A stretch of 35,248 nt of DNA, taken from positions 1 through 35,248 of IMG/VR virus record IMGVR_UViG_3300025890_002293; one strand, 5' to 3'. Of the stretch, positions 1-6,959 are shown piece by piece. Every line of letters begins with the position of its first letter. Positions within the stretch are counted from its first letter, which is position 1. The position numbers were made by a program, and so were the translations under genes. The stretch comes from a virus. The notes beneath the pieces are model-generated. The model was given only the letters and a program-made list of their open reading frames with translations, was not told where the DNA came from and searched no databases.

Positions 1-139
1 TGTCATCAATATCGTGAAATTCCAACCATTCGCCAGTTAGAGGTTCACGAAACGTTTCACCGCATGAGTACGTCTCAATGAATACTTCGGCCAAGGGATT
101 GGCACCCTGAAGAAAATCAATCAGCTCGTATACAGTCAT
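1..139 (-). CDS. Unknown phage protein, partial (N-terminal part)
   Basis: An open frame starts at an ATG at 139 and runs off the left edge, giving 46 residues that begin MTVYELIDFLQGANPLAEVF. It starts one base beyond the stop codon of the 141-485 gene, the tight packing typical of this phage, which supports a real gene. The visible part is acidic and soluble-looking, with no motif I recognise. The C-terminus lies outside the window, so no function is assigned. Confidence 0.6.
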   Translation of the reverse strand, partial: MTVYELIDFLQGANPLAEVFIETYSCGETFREPLTGEWLEFHDIDD

Positions 140-140
140 T

Positions 141-485
141 TTAGAATACCTCCTTAAAACCAAAACTAGCAACTACATGCTTATCACCGTTCTCAGCAAT
201 AACTAAGTCACCAACGCTAACACTGCTCATCTGCGCCAAACGCTCGATGTTCTCCTCAGGACCCATGTTACCTGTATGGAACACACCCTCGAGGCTATCA
301 GCAGTAATGTTAGCAACGTGATCATAAAAGCCCTGACCATACATGCGGCTAGCAATTCCACCAGCATCTTCGCTAAAGGACATCTTCAACTTCATTGCAT
401 GACGCTCTACCGCATCGTGCCCTTCGGCGTTGATCTTATCTACTTCAGCGTCTGTAAGTTGCACTTGGTGAATTTGGTATTTCAT
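141..485 (-). CDS. Conserved T4-like marine phage protein, unknown function
   Basis: This encodes a soluble 114-residue protein. The ATG at 485 is preceded by a good ribosome binding site (TAGGAGC, 7-8 bases upstream). A sigma70-like promoter at 516-544 lies just upstream, so this is the first gene of a leftward unit that continues into the partial gene at 1-139. The sequence (MKYQIHQVQLTDAEVDKINA..., with a later SSVSVGDLVI stretch) resembles hypothetical proteins I associate with T4-like marine phages. No catalytic motif, membrane segment or signal peptide is visible. Confidence 0.75.
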   Translation of the reverse strand: MKYQIHQVQLTDAEVDKINAEGHDAVERHAMKLKMSFSEDAGGIASRMYGQGFYDHVANITADSLEGVFHTGNMGPEENIERLAQMSSVSVGDLVIAENGDKHVVASFGFKEVF

Positions 486-515
486 GTCTTGCTCCTAATT
501 CCTTATTATGTATAC

Positions 516-544
516 AGTATACGGCATCTTTCCCAAAAGGTCAA
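516..544 (-). promoter_or_regulatory. sigma70-like promoter for 141-485
   Basis: On the minus strand TTGACC (539-544) and TATACT (516-521) are separated by 17 bases. The predicted start is about 24 bases upstream of the ATG at 485. The -10 box lies within GTATAC-A-GTATAC. Confidence 0.65.
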
Positions 545-616
545 CCTTTTTATGGGGTGCTAACCTATTGAAATCATTGAAAACCTAAAAAAATTACATT
601 TTTTTGATATTTTATC

Positions 617-624
617 CATAAATA
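617..624 (+). promoter_or_regulatory. Candidate T4-type late promoter
   Basis: CATAAATA matches the T4 late consensus TATAAATA at seven of eight positions and faces the DctP-like gene 173 bases downstream. T4 late promoters need no -35 box, and none is evident here. Confidence 0.35.
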
Positions 625-704
625 AATGTAGTTGAAAGAGCAGATCCCCATCATTACAAGGCCTTTTAATATACTAGTTAAAAAGTATCTAAATCTGCTT
701 CTAG

Positions 705-712
705 CATAAATA
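705..712 (+). promoter_or_regulatory. Candidate T4-type late promoter for the DctP-like gene
   Basis: A second CATAAATA motif lies 84 bases before the ATG at 797. It is the closer of two such motifs in the leader and therefore the better candidate for late transcription of the plus-strand block. Confidence 0.45.
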
Positions 713-796
713 ATATTACTAAGCACAGTAATAGCAATGGTACCAAATCGAGTTATTACATTGCTTATCTTTAACATTCCCGGGAGAATATTTAAA

Positions 797-1765
797 ATGG
801 AAAAAAGAACACTTCGTTGGGTACTAGCACATGAACCAATTGAGATATTCATTCGTGCCGCTAATCGTTTCGCTAGAGTAATCAGTGAAAAGACAGATGG
901 CGCAATTAATATTGAAATTCTATCATGCGACGAGTATGCCAAGAAATATCATAATATTGACCAAGTTAACACACAATATCGCTATGAGTTAATGAAGCAC
1001 CTTGAAGAAGGTCAGCTAGAAATGACTCAGCTTTATACCACTACACTAGGTAGCCAGTACCACAAAGATCTACTAGCATTAGACATGCCTTTCTTGTTTA
1101 ATGATCACGATCATGTTGCTCGCGTACTAGATGGCGAGATTGGTGACAATCTACGTGACGGCTTTGCATCCAAAACCAATGCTCAGCCATTATGCTTTAC
1201 CTACTCCGGTGGTTTCCGCGTACTACCTTCTAGTAAGAAAATTGAAAACCTTTCTGAACTAGCTGGAGAAAAAGTACGTACCGGCTCTGAAGTTTCCAAA
1301 GAAACTTTCAAAGTCTTAGGTTGTGACGTTGTTGGCGATCTTCTAATTGAAGAAATCGGAGCGGCTATCGGAGATGGTCGTATCGTAGCTGGCGAAAGCA
1401 CATACCCACGTTTATATGGTTCTGAGCAAACAATTCAGCCAAGCAAAACTGCAAAGGCTGTTATTAATACAGAGCATAGCTTATTCTTAACCACAGTGTT
1501 AATTAATAAGGATCTTTGGGCATCATTTGATGCAGAGCTAAAAGAAGCTTTCCTAGAAGCCGCACAAGAAGCCGCTTTAGAAGAGCGTCGCGAAGCTCTA
1601 CTAGACATTGAAAAGAACAAGGCACGCCTTGAGTCAGACAATGTTGACGTTGTTTATCTTTCACAAGCTGACATGGAAGACTTCCGTGCAAAAACTGAAA
1701 GTGTATACGACACACTAGATCATATGTTCGCAGACGGACTAGTTAACAAGATTAAAGAAGCTTAA
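797..1765 (+). CDS. TRAP transporter DctP-family solute-binding protein, no signal peptide
   Basis: The 322-residue product resembles DctP (TRAP_DctP) proteins along its whole length. Family-like blocks occur in order: an AHEP opening, RFARVISEKTDGAINIEIL, LDMPFLFNDHDHVARVLDGE, GGFRVLPSSKKIENLSELAG and an IGDGRIVAGE block, then a helical C-terminus. Cellular DctP proteins bind organic acids in the periplasm and carry a signal peptide. This one starts directly with MEKRTLRWVL and has none. An upstream in-frame ATG at 737 would add 20 residues, but the ATG at 797 with GGGAGA upstream fits better and begins exactly where the domain begins. No TRAP permease is encoded nearby. With late-type promoters in front and a terminator behind, it may be a virion or cytoplasmic binding protein; that role is inference. 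Confidence 0.85.
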   Translation: MEKRTLRWVLAHEPIEIFIRAANRFARVISEKTDGAINIEILSCDEYAKKYHNIDQVNTQYRYELMKHLEEGQLEMTQLYTTTLGSQYHKDLLALDMPFLFNDHDHVARVLDGEIGDNLRDGFASKTNAQPLCFTYSGGFRVLPSSKKIENLSELAGEKVRTGSEVSKETFKVLGCDVVGDLLIEEIGAAIGDGRIVAGESTYPRLYGSEQTIQPSKTAKAVINTEHSLFLTTVLINKDLWASFDAELKEAFLEAAQEAALEERREALLDIEKNKARLESDNVDVVYLSQADMEDFRAKTESVYDTLDHMFADGLVNKIKEA

Positions 1766-1790
1766 TTTAAGTTTCAATATCTTAAAATTG

Positions 1791-1816
1791 AAAAAGGTGC
1801 TCCAGGGCACCTTTTT
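1791..1816 (+). terminator. Rho-independent terminator after the DctP-like gene
   Basis: A hairpin with arms AAAAAGGTGC and GCACCTTTTT around a TCCAGG loop ends in a T run. It lies 26 bases after the stop codon at 1765 and ahead of the next late promoter. The arms are A/T-rich at the base, so it could also work on the opposite strand. Confidence 0.85.
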
Positions 1817-1838
1817 CTACGATTAGCTCTAACTACCT

Positions 1839-1846
1839 TATAAATA
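1839..1846 (+). promoter_or_regulatory. T4-type late promoter
   Basis: This is an exact TATAAATA, the T4 late consensus, placed 28 bases before the ATG at 1874 and just after the terminator at 1791-1816. It separates the next two genes from the DctP-like gene as their own late unit. Confidence 0.75.
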
Positions 1847-1873
1847 CAATCGTAACCTTAAAGGAGACTAAAC

Positions 1874-2140
1874 ATGTTTAAATCAATTATGAGTTGGTTT
1901 AGCCCTTCAAAGATAAAGAAGCAGGCCGAAGAAGTTGCCACAGTAGTTGGTGCAGAAGGCTCATTTTCGTTAATGGAAAAGAAAGCTTCGAAGGCAGTTA
2001 AACATACAAAGGCTTCGTTGACCAAACTTACAAAAGTTCAACTTGAAGACCTAGCTCGTAAAGAATGGGATCATGAACTAGACAGAAGACTTAAGAAATC
2101 TGACCTAGTAGATCAAGTTCTTAAACTTACTAAAAAATGA
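1874..2140 (+). CDS. Small basic protein with Rho-N/SAP-like C-terminus
   Basis: This is an 88-residue lysine-rich protein. The C-terminal half (LTKLTKVQLEDLARKEWDHE followed by a KKSDLVDQVLKL helix) has the helix-extended loop-helix look of Rho N-terminal, SAP or HeH domains, which bind nucleic acid or act as small adaptors in phage proteins. The N-terminus MFKSIMSWF is amphipathic. The ribosome binding site AAAGGAG sits 8 bases before the ATG, and an exact late promoter lies upstream. Its stop overlaps the start of the glycosyltransferase (ATGA), so the two are probably co-translated. Domain assignment is by eye; exact function is unknown. Confidence 0.75.
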   Translation: MFKSIMSWFSPSKIKKQAEEVATVVGAEGSFSLMEKKASKAVKHTKASLTKLTKVQLEDLARKEWDHELDRRLKKSDLVDQVLKLTKK

Positions 2141-3147
2141 TATATTGCTTAGATCGAGATTTTTACTTTTTTAATCATATTCTGTCTAAAGCAAACATTC
2201 CATTTACACAAACTAACGATCCTAAGGGTGCGGTGTTATTATTACATACACCTTATCCTTGGGACGTTACATGGGTAGAAACTGCCAACAAGTTAATTAA
2301 AAAAGCAAAAGATGTTATAGTGTTCAGCACTGAACTACATCCTCCTACAGTTGATTGGTTATCCACGTTACCCAAGAAGGCTCATGTGTATCTTAGTGGT
2401 CGCATACACAATATAAAAGCAAATCAATACCCGTATATGGATTGGTTTGCTACAACGACACACTTCTACAAGAAACGCCTCCATATACTAGAAGAACTGC
2501 ACAATAAAACTCCTATAGGTGATAATCTTGTACACTTTAATGCCCTGTTGGGTCGTAAAAAACAGCACCGTGACTTGATATACAAATGTATATACAAGAA
2601 TAAACAGGTACTCAGTACATATATACAATCAGAACATACAATTGATGAAGCAGTTCTTGATAACTCGCAATTTATATGGGAAGGAAAACCACAGCCAGTT
2701 AGTTATACAATTGACAATATCGAATATGATGGCGAACAGGTTAGTTTAAGTCAGGTGGTTCCAATTGATGTTTATAAGAAAACCAATTGGTGTATTGTTG
2801 CAGAAACAAATTATCAAAGCGAGTTTGTATTTTTCACTGAAAAAATTGCTAAACCTATAATGGCCAAGATGCCATTTATTATTGTTGGCAATCCTTTTAG
2901 TTTACAAGTATTACATTATCTTGGATTTAAAACATTCGATGGAATCATTGACGAAGGATATGATAAAATTACCAATTTGTATTCTCGGGTAGATCGTATA
3001 GCATCTCTAATAGACAATCTGACACATGACCCGGAAGTGCCTCAACAGATATTAGATCACAATTATGACGTTATGATGAACACTGACTGGCAGGATACTA
3101 AATCCATGAAGACTCTGTTTGAAGATGCTTTAGCAAAGTCTGATTAA
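2137..3147 (+). CDS. GT10-like glycosyltransferase, late gene
   Basis: The 336-residue product carries, near residues 230-265, a block reading FFTEKIAKPIMAKMPFIIVG followed by a GFKTFDGIIDEGYD stretch. This is typical of the nucleotide-sugar-binding half of fucosyltransferase (GT10)-like enzymes, where a conserved E-K-x-x-K-P precedes a PF-I-x-x-G strand. The N-terminal half is a divergent Rossmann-like region with no recognised acceptor motif. It would transfer a sugar from a nucleotide donor, possibly to a virion protein given the late promoter at 1839. The start overlaps the upstream stop by 4 bases. The last 50 bases overlap the 3' end of the convergent gene at 3098-3655. Confidence 0.7.
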   Translation: MIYCLDRDFYFFNHILSKANIPFTQTNDPKGAVLLLHTPYPWDVTWVETANKLIKKAKDVIVFSTELHPPTVDWLSTLPKKAHVYLSGRIHNIKANQYPYMDWFATTTHFYKKRLHILEELHNKTPIGDNLVHFNALLGRKKQHRDLIYKCIYKNKQVLSTYIQSEHTIDEAVLDNSQFIWEGKPQPVSYTIDNIEYDGEQVSLSQVVPIDVYKKTNWCIVAETNYQSEFVFFTEKIAKPIMAKMPFIIVGNPFSLQVLHYLGFKTFDGIIDEGYDKITNLYSRVDRIASLIDNLTHDPEVPQQILDHNYDVMMNTDWQDTKSMKTLFEDALAKSD

Positions 3148-3655
3148 CATCAACTGGAATTCCGTCCCACGTTGTAAACTGTCCATCAACTTCAAAACAA
3201 TATTCGTAACGTTTCCAAAACTCGTATATGTCTGGTGTCTTGCTACCCCAACCTTTTTCTCTAAGAGAATTATGTCGTTCTTTGCTTAATGTACAAGTTG
3301 GCATGTTACATGCATCTGTCACAGTTATAACATTGTGTAAAAGCAAATCCAAAGTAACGGTATTAGGAACCATATGTTCAAATTCGGCATCATCGATGTC
3401 TACTCCTATTTCAATATAATGAGATCCAATACGTTCTTTAATACAGTACTTGTGAAACCTTCGTAGTACTTGATCGACATCTGTTCGTATTAGTTTAACA
3501 GTATCTTCATTGTTTACAGTACTATTATATTCCTTGCACAACCTATCTAAATTGGCATATGCATACTTGGCAATGTTTACGTAGGACTCTTTATTACGTT
3601 TACGATTAGCAAACTTGGGTTGCCTAAACTTGCTTATTCTTTCTTTAAGATCCAT
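3098..3655 (-). CDS. DUF1524/HNH-like nuclease candidate
   Basis: This 185-residue protein has FEHMVP at residues 92-97 and CTLSKERHNSLREKG around residues 121-135. The pair resembles the EH-x-x-P and N-x-T-L-L...N-x-S-L-x-x-K signatures of DUF1524, the His-Me-finger nuclease domain that accompanies DUF262 in GmrSD-type systems. It lies two genes downstream of a protein with a DUF262/ParB-like DGQQR motif (3931-4956), which strengthens the reading. Cysteines at C116 and C121 could bind a metal. It begins 11 bases before the end of the upstream gene and its 3' end overlaps the convergent glycosyltransferase gene by 50 bases. Nuclease activity is inferred from motifs only. Confidence 0.6.
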   Translation of the reverse strand: MDLKERISKFRQPKFANRKRNKESYVNIAKYAYANLDRLCKEYNSTVNNEDTVKLIRTDVDQVLRRFHKYCIKERIGSHYIEIGVDIDDAEFEHMVPNTVTLDLLLHNVITVTDACNMPTCTLSKERHNSLREKGWGSKTPDIYEFWKRYEYCFEVDGQFTTWDGIPVDVNQTLLKHLQTESSWI

Positions 3656-3929
3656 CTTGAGGATATTCCTTCCTTAGATCTTCACGAACTTCTTCAAGTA
3701 TTTCTACTACATTAAGACTCATATCAAGTTGACGTACACTAGCAACATCCATCATTAGATCATATAAACGTTCAGCCGCCATTTGTACATCGCGTTCTGA
3801 ATCTTTGTTATGATAATGATAACACAAATCGTATAACTCAGATTCGTCTTCGCTCCATACAGCCTCTCGCAATACTTTATCGTATGCTTTTGGTAATACC
3901 TTAGTAAATTTGTAAAGGTTAGGTTCCAT
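3645..3929 (-). CDS. Small acidic helical protein between the DGQQR and EH-P genes
   Basis: This 94-residue, acidic, apparently all-helical protein (ELYDLCYHYHNKDSERDVQM..., then a VVEILEEVREDL stretch) has no motif I recognise. It starts one base after the stop of the DGQQR gene and overlaps the nuclease-like gene by 11 bases, so the three appear to be one translationally coupled unit. An accessory or immunity-type subunit would fit that position, but nothing in the sequence shows it. Confidence 0.65.
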   Translation of the reverse strand: MEPNLYKFTKVLPKAYDKVLREAVWSEDESELYDLCYHYHNKDSERDVQMAAERLYDLMMDVASVRQLDMSLNVVEILEEVREDLRKEYPQDGS

Positions 3930-3930
3930 T

Positions 3931-4956
3931 TCAATTCCTAATTAAAGAAGGCTCAGGGTTAGTAGCAACCTGCATTATAGCACCTTCTCCGTGATAAGGC
4001 AAGTTTAAATCGCTTTCATTGAGCAAATAAATCTCTCTTAGAAAGTTAGCCATTGCACTTGGAGCACTCCATGAAGCACCAGGGTTAATATGTCCCCATT
4101 GCATTCTACCTTTACTGTGAACTATTGCACTTGAAGGAAATAGTTTTTTAGCAGACCTAAGAACTGTATTCATCCAATCTTCAGGTAGCTCTTGTCTTTT
4201 ATCAAGACGTGCAATCTCATATAGTCCAATAAAAACACCTTGATCAATTTCTTCTTGTAACGGAAATACATCTTTAATACTGTTTAATATATTAAAGAGT
4301 ACATTGCCTGTTGAGTCAAGATCAATTGCCTTGTATGCATAATTGAAATGACTAAAGAAGTAATCGTGTTCACCTCGATTATTTCCTTTTCGGGTATTCT
4401 TATCTTCTAAGTCAATTTCACAATCATCAAATTGATCTTGTAAACTCCTTGCACGAACATTCTTTTCTTCTCGTGATCCTAACCGGTAACGAGTCAAAGC
4501 ATTACGATGAAGATCTCCTGGTGTTAATCGTTTAACTCCAGTTTCGTTTAACATCTCAAATGCATAACTTGGAAATGCAACATCATCGGTACGTACAACA
4601 TTACAAGGTCCTGCTTGATATCCTAGTAAGGCAGTTGCAATACTTCTTTGTTGTCCATCATATATGGTTGTTATATCTTGACCTTCAATTTGACATGCAC
4701 TAGCCGGCCCACAAAGTCGTGGATCGTAGTTTCGCATGATGTTAAGAATATGTTGAGGAATAGCGGCACGTTGAACTTCATAGTCAAGCCATTGTTCACT
4801 AAACGGAATAAAGTTTGTTCCTATAGGATAATCGTGACCATTCTTTTCTACACGTTCTCTTAAGGCTTTAAGTTTTTCTGTGGTTATGTCAAAGTCTGTT
4901 TGTAATATAATACGAACTTCTTCAATGACATCGGTAAGTTTACGAGTAAGTCTCAT
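3931..4956 (-). CDS. DUF262/ParB-like (GmrS-like) protein
   Basis: The 341-residue product has IYDGQQRSIATALLGY at residues 98-113. The DGQ-x-R signature is the nucleotide-binding loop of the ParB/DUF262 fold found in GmrSD restriction enzymes and relatives. The preceding PIGTNFIPFSEQWLDYEVQR region matches the usual N-terminal strand/helix before that loop. The C-terminal two thirds are helical and unassigned. The ATG at 4956 follows a GGAG site and a strong sigma70 promoter (5034-5062) overlapped by a 13-bp inverted repeat. It heads the three-gene unit with the small helical protein and the nuclease-like protein. In a phage it could be an anti-host or superinfection-exclusion nuclease; that is inference. 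Confidence 0.7.
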   Translation of the reverse strand: MRLTRKLTDVIEEVRIILQTDFDITTEKLKALRERVEKNGHDYPIGTNFIPFSEQWLDYEVQRAAIPQHILNIMRNYDPRLCGPASACQIEGQDITTIYDGQQRSIATALLGYQAGPCNVVRTDDVAFPSYAFEMLNETGVKRLTPGDLHRNALTRYRLGSREEKNVRARSLQDQFDDCEIDLEDKNTRKGNNRGEHDYFFSHFNYAYKAIDLDSTGNVLFNILNSIKDVFPLQEEIDQGVFIGLYEIARLDKRQELPEDWMNTVLRSAKKLFPSSAIVHSKGRMQWGHINPGASWSAPSAMANFLREIYLLNESDLNLPYHGEGAIMQVATNPEPSLIRN

Positions 4957-5012
4957 AGTGTTTCTCCATTTTACAATAAAACTGCTATCAGCACAATGCC
5001 TTTAGCAAGGAT

Positions 5013-5048
5013 AAAGTTTGCTATAATTTTTACACTATAGCAAACTTT
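5013..5048. repeat. 13-bp perfect inverted repeat over a promoter
   Basis: Arms at 5013-5025 (AAAGTTTGCTATA) and 5036-5048 (TATAGCAAACTTT) are perfectly complementary around a 10-base loop. The right arm covers the -10 box of the 5034-5062 promoter and the left arm lies in the expected leader. A repressor operator or a leader structure are the likeliest readings. There is no T run suited to termination of the leftward transcript. Confidence 0.75.
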
Positions 5049-5062
5049 TATTCTTTTGTCAA
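5034..5062 (-). promoter_or_regulatory. sigma70-like promoter for the DGQQR gene trio
   Basis: On the minus strand TTGACA (5057-5062) and TATAGT (5034-5039) are separated by 17 bases, with TGC directly before the -10 (extended -10). The leader to the ATG at 4956 is about 70 bases. A perfect 13-bp inverted repeat overlaps the -10. Confidence 0.8.
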
Positions 5063-5857
5063 CTACGGTCTATAAAAAATGTGGTTGTCAATCTTGCTAA
5101 CAACTACAAGTTCATGTCTCCAAGATGGTGTTACATAGTCTGCATGATAGTGAGTTGCACCACCAATAAAACCATCCCATCTGTTGTCTAGGACAATAGC
5201 ACTGGCAATATGCCATGCTTGAGTAAATATGTCCCCTTCATTGCGACGAACTTCGTCATTTTTTCCATCACAATACCAACTAAATTGGCACCTATTACGT
5301 ACTGGGTAATAACGTCTTTCACTGTCTTTAAGATGTTTGTGTTGACGAGTTTTCCAGCTCTCTCTTGTTGGTCCTTGCAGTATTACTCCGCATACTGTGT
5401 CAGGGTAGTTTTTGCTACGTACACGATTTACTACAACACGACCAACTGCAATCATTCCTAGTTTGGATTGATTCCGGGCTTCCCAATAAATATTTTCTGC
5501 CATGCATTTAATTTCATCATTAATTGCATCACTTAAATCTTCCATTGATTGATGTTCGGAAGTACCAGTTAAATAAATGATTGCCGGTAGTTCATTTTCG
5601 ATCTGATTCTTTGTTGATATGGTTGCGTCAACAATTTTGGATTGGGCATCAAACTCTGCACATCCATCGTCTGTGCAATTATGTTCTGATGCAATTTCTT
5701 GATCAGAAACAAGTTCGTCTGTGCCAATATTATGTTGTTGTGCTTTTGCTTCATTGAGATTAAGTCCAGCTTGATCAGATTTCACATTAATCCCAGAGAT
5801 GTTAATAGAAACAAATCCAAGAATACCTACCAAGGCAATAAATGTTAGTTTTTTCAA
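5063..5857 (-). CDS. SleB-like cell-wall hydrolase with signal sequence
   Basis: The 264-residue product has a hydrophobic N-terminal segment (LTFIALVGILGFVSI) for export or anchoring, a variable linker to about residue 115, then a SleB-type (Hydrolase_2) domain. That domain contains MAENIYWEARNQ with the expected catalytic glutamate at E126, a VVVNRV strand, CQFSWYCDG and GATHYHADYVTPSW. Such enzymes cleave peptidoglycan glycan strands. The start is TTG at 5857, seven bases after a perfect AGGAGG; no better ATG exists. It has its own promoter at 5958-5986. It could aid lysis or wall remodelling; it does not resemble T4 gpe lysozyme. Confidence 0.85.
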   Translation of the reverse strand: MKKLTFIALVGILGFVSINISGINVKSDQAGLNLNEAKAQQHNIGTDELVSDQEIASEHNCTDDGCAEFDAQSKIVDATISTKNQIENELPAIIYLTGTSEHQSMEDLSDAINDEIKCMAENIYWEARNQSKLGMIAVGRVVVNRVRSKNYPDTVCGVILQGPTRESWKTRQHKHLKDSERRYYPVRNRCQFSWYCDGKNDEVRRNEGDIFTQAWHIASAIVLDNRWDGFIGGATHYHADYVTPSWRHELVVVSKIDNHIFYRP

Positions 5858-5957
5858 GTTACAACCTCCTGTATTTTTATTGTAAACTTTCGTAGTGTGT
5901 GTCTCTAACTATTATTTAATACCAGTAGTCGTCCTAGTTCTCTACTGTTATAAGTTT

Positions 5958-5986
5958 ATAGTACTATAAGATACCCAAAAAGTCAA
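5958..5986 (-). promoter_or_regulatory. sigma70-like promoter for the SleB-like gene
   Basis: TTGACT (5981-5986) and TACTAT (5958-5963) on the minus strand are 17 bases apart. A 14-bp perfect palindrome, TTATAGTACTATAA (5956-5969), covers the -10. The leader to the TTG start at 5857 is about 95 bases. Confidence 0.55.
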
Positions 5987-5994
5987 CCAAAAAA

Positions 5995-6381
5995 TTACGA
6001 ATATTTAGATAAATTGTCTAAATATCCTGGAATATTGTCTTTTTGAAGATTTAACATCACAGAATCTGACTCATCGAGAACTGCTAGACGCAATCCTTTA
6101 TGATATACATGGTAAGGTCCAGCGAGATATCTCTCTAGCTCTAGTAGTTGTTTGGGAGTAAAGGCACTGGGAAGCTCAAATTTGTACATGGTCATTTTTA
6201 GTTTGTTGGCAAGCAACCAACCTTGATGACTAAGGTGTAAACTCTCTTTATTGAGAGGATTCTTCCAAATTGTTAAATTTAGTTTTGGTAGGGAATTTAA
6301 TTCAGGAGGCAAATCTGGCAAAGTTAATATAATCTTAGCCACTTGTGATTGACTGTAACGTTTAGGGGTAAATTGTTTCAC
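5995..6381 (-). CDS. Unknown phage protein
   Basis: This is a 128-residue protein with a basic N-terminus (MKQFTPKRYSQSQVAKIIL), no membrane segment and no motif I recognise. The assumed start is a GTG at 6381 inside the end of the upstream gene (20-base overlap); the first ATG falls about 60 residues in, so the GTG is preferred although its ribosome binding site is weak. It follows 6362-6649 and probably shares its transcript. Confidence 0.6.
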   Translation of the reverse strand: MKQFTPKRYSQSQVAKIILTLPDLPPELNSLPKLNLTIWKNPLNKESLHLSHQGWLLANKLKMTMYKFELPSAFTPKQLLELERYLAGPYHVYHKGLRLAVLDESDSVMLNLQKDNIPGYLDNLSKYS

Positions 6382-6649
6382 CTTTTTTCAACAGTACTAC
6401 TGTAAAACCGTCATTGTTAAATAACTCGTTTAGTTTCTTTGCTAAATTAATTGCATGTCCTGGATTGCTAAATGAAACCTTTTTGTATTTTGGTCCAGGA
6501 TAACTAATAAGAATATTATGAGTTTTAAGATTGATCGGTTTGCCTTCATAATACACTGCCCAAATTCCTTCACTGGCGAGTACCTGATCACTTTTAAATG
6601 ATTGTTTATTTACATGCTCTATGATGATATTTGGCTTAGGTCTTGACAT
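6362..6649 (-). CDS. Unknown phage protein
   Basis: This 95-residue soluble protein has alternating strands and helices (GIWAVYYEGKPINLKTHNIL, then HAINLAKKLNELF) and no recognised motif. The ATG at 6649 has only a weak ribosome binding site. The 52-base gap upstream contains TATAAT without a good -35, and GATAAATA (6703-6710 on the minus strand), which resembles a late motif but overlaps the end of the upstream gene. Confidence 0.65.
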   Translation of the reverse strand: MSRPKPNIIIEHVNKQSFKSDQVLASEGIWAVYYEGKPINLKTHNILISYPGPKYKKVSFSNPGHAINLAKKLNELFNNDGFTVVLLKKGETIYP

Positions 6650-6701
6650 AGTTTAAATCGCTTTTATTGAGTTAACCGCATACCTCTATTATATGCTACT
6701 T

Positions 6702-6959
6702 TTATTTATCTATTTTTTCGTTAGGATCTAAAATGTAATTTCCGGCATCAAGCTCAACTTGAATAAGTTGGTTTTCTAAATACTGCTGGTGTAATTCAAT
6801 ATTAAGCGATAATAGTTTAACAATTTCACTTACCACACCACTAGCAAGTTTTATATCCAATACAACTTCTCGTTTACCTGTCTGTTGTGCAACTTGCACA
6901 CGGTCACTTAAAGTTTGTAAGTTACGAGTTAACTTAGGTGTGGGTAGGCTGTTTTCCAT
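6702..6959 (-). CDS. Small unknown phage protein
   Basis: This is an 85-residue helical protein, of which the central part (DIKLASGVVSEIVKLLSLNI) is amphipathic. The ATG at 6959 has GGAAG five bases upstream and lies 31 bases inside the end of the 6929-7417 gene, pointing to translational coupling. It is soluble, with no recognised domain. Confidence 0.65.
   Translation of the reverse strand: MENSLPTPKLTRNLQTLSDRVQVAQQTGKREVVLDIKLASGVVSEIVKLLSLNIELHQQYLENQLIQVELDAGNYILDPNEKIDK

Larger units (their letters stand above)
486..796. other. Divergent intergenic region
   Basis: These 311 bases separate the leftward gene pair from the rightward late block. They hold the sigma70-like promoter for the 141-485 gene (516-544) and two CATAAATA late-promoter-like motifs facing right (617-624, 705-712). 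A short AAAAGG-TCAA-CCTTTT hairpin at 535-550 overlaps the -35 box, and GTATAC-A-GTATAC at 510-522 overlaps the -10 box. I see no convincing gene here; the AT-rich minus-strand frame across 574-790 has no ribosome binding site and looks spurious. Confidence 0.6.

Noticed and set aside
535-550. AAAAGG-TCAA-CCTTTT hairpin as a terminator
   Set aside because: No gene reads into it from the left on the plus strand, and on the minus strand it overlaps the -35 box of a promoter, so it is more likely incidental.
574-942. 122-residue minus-strand frame overlapping the DctP start
   Set aside because: It covers 146 bases of the DctP coding region, has no ribosome binding site and has a composition typical of antisense frames in AT-rich DNA.
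6703-6710. GATAAATA on the minus strand as a late promoter
   Set aside because: It coincides with the last codons and stop of the 6702-6959 gene and is not the preferred T/C-ATAAATA form; chance is likely in AT-rich DNA.
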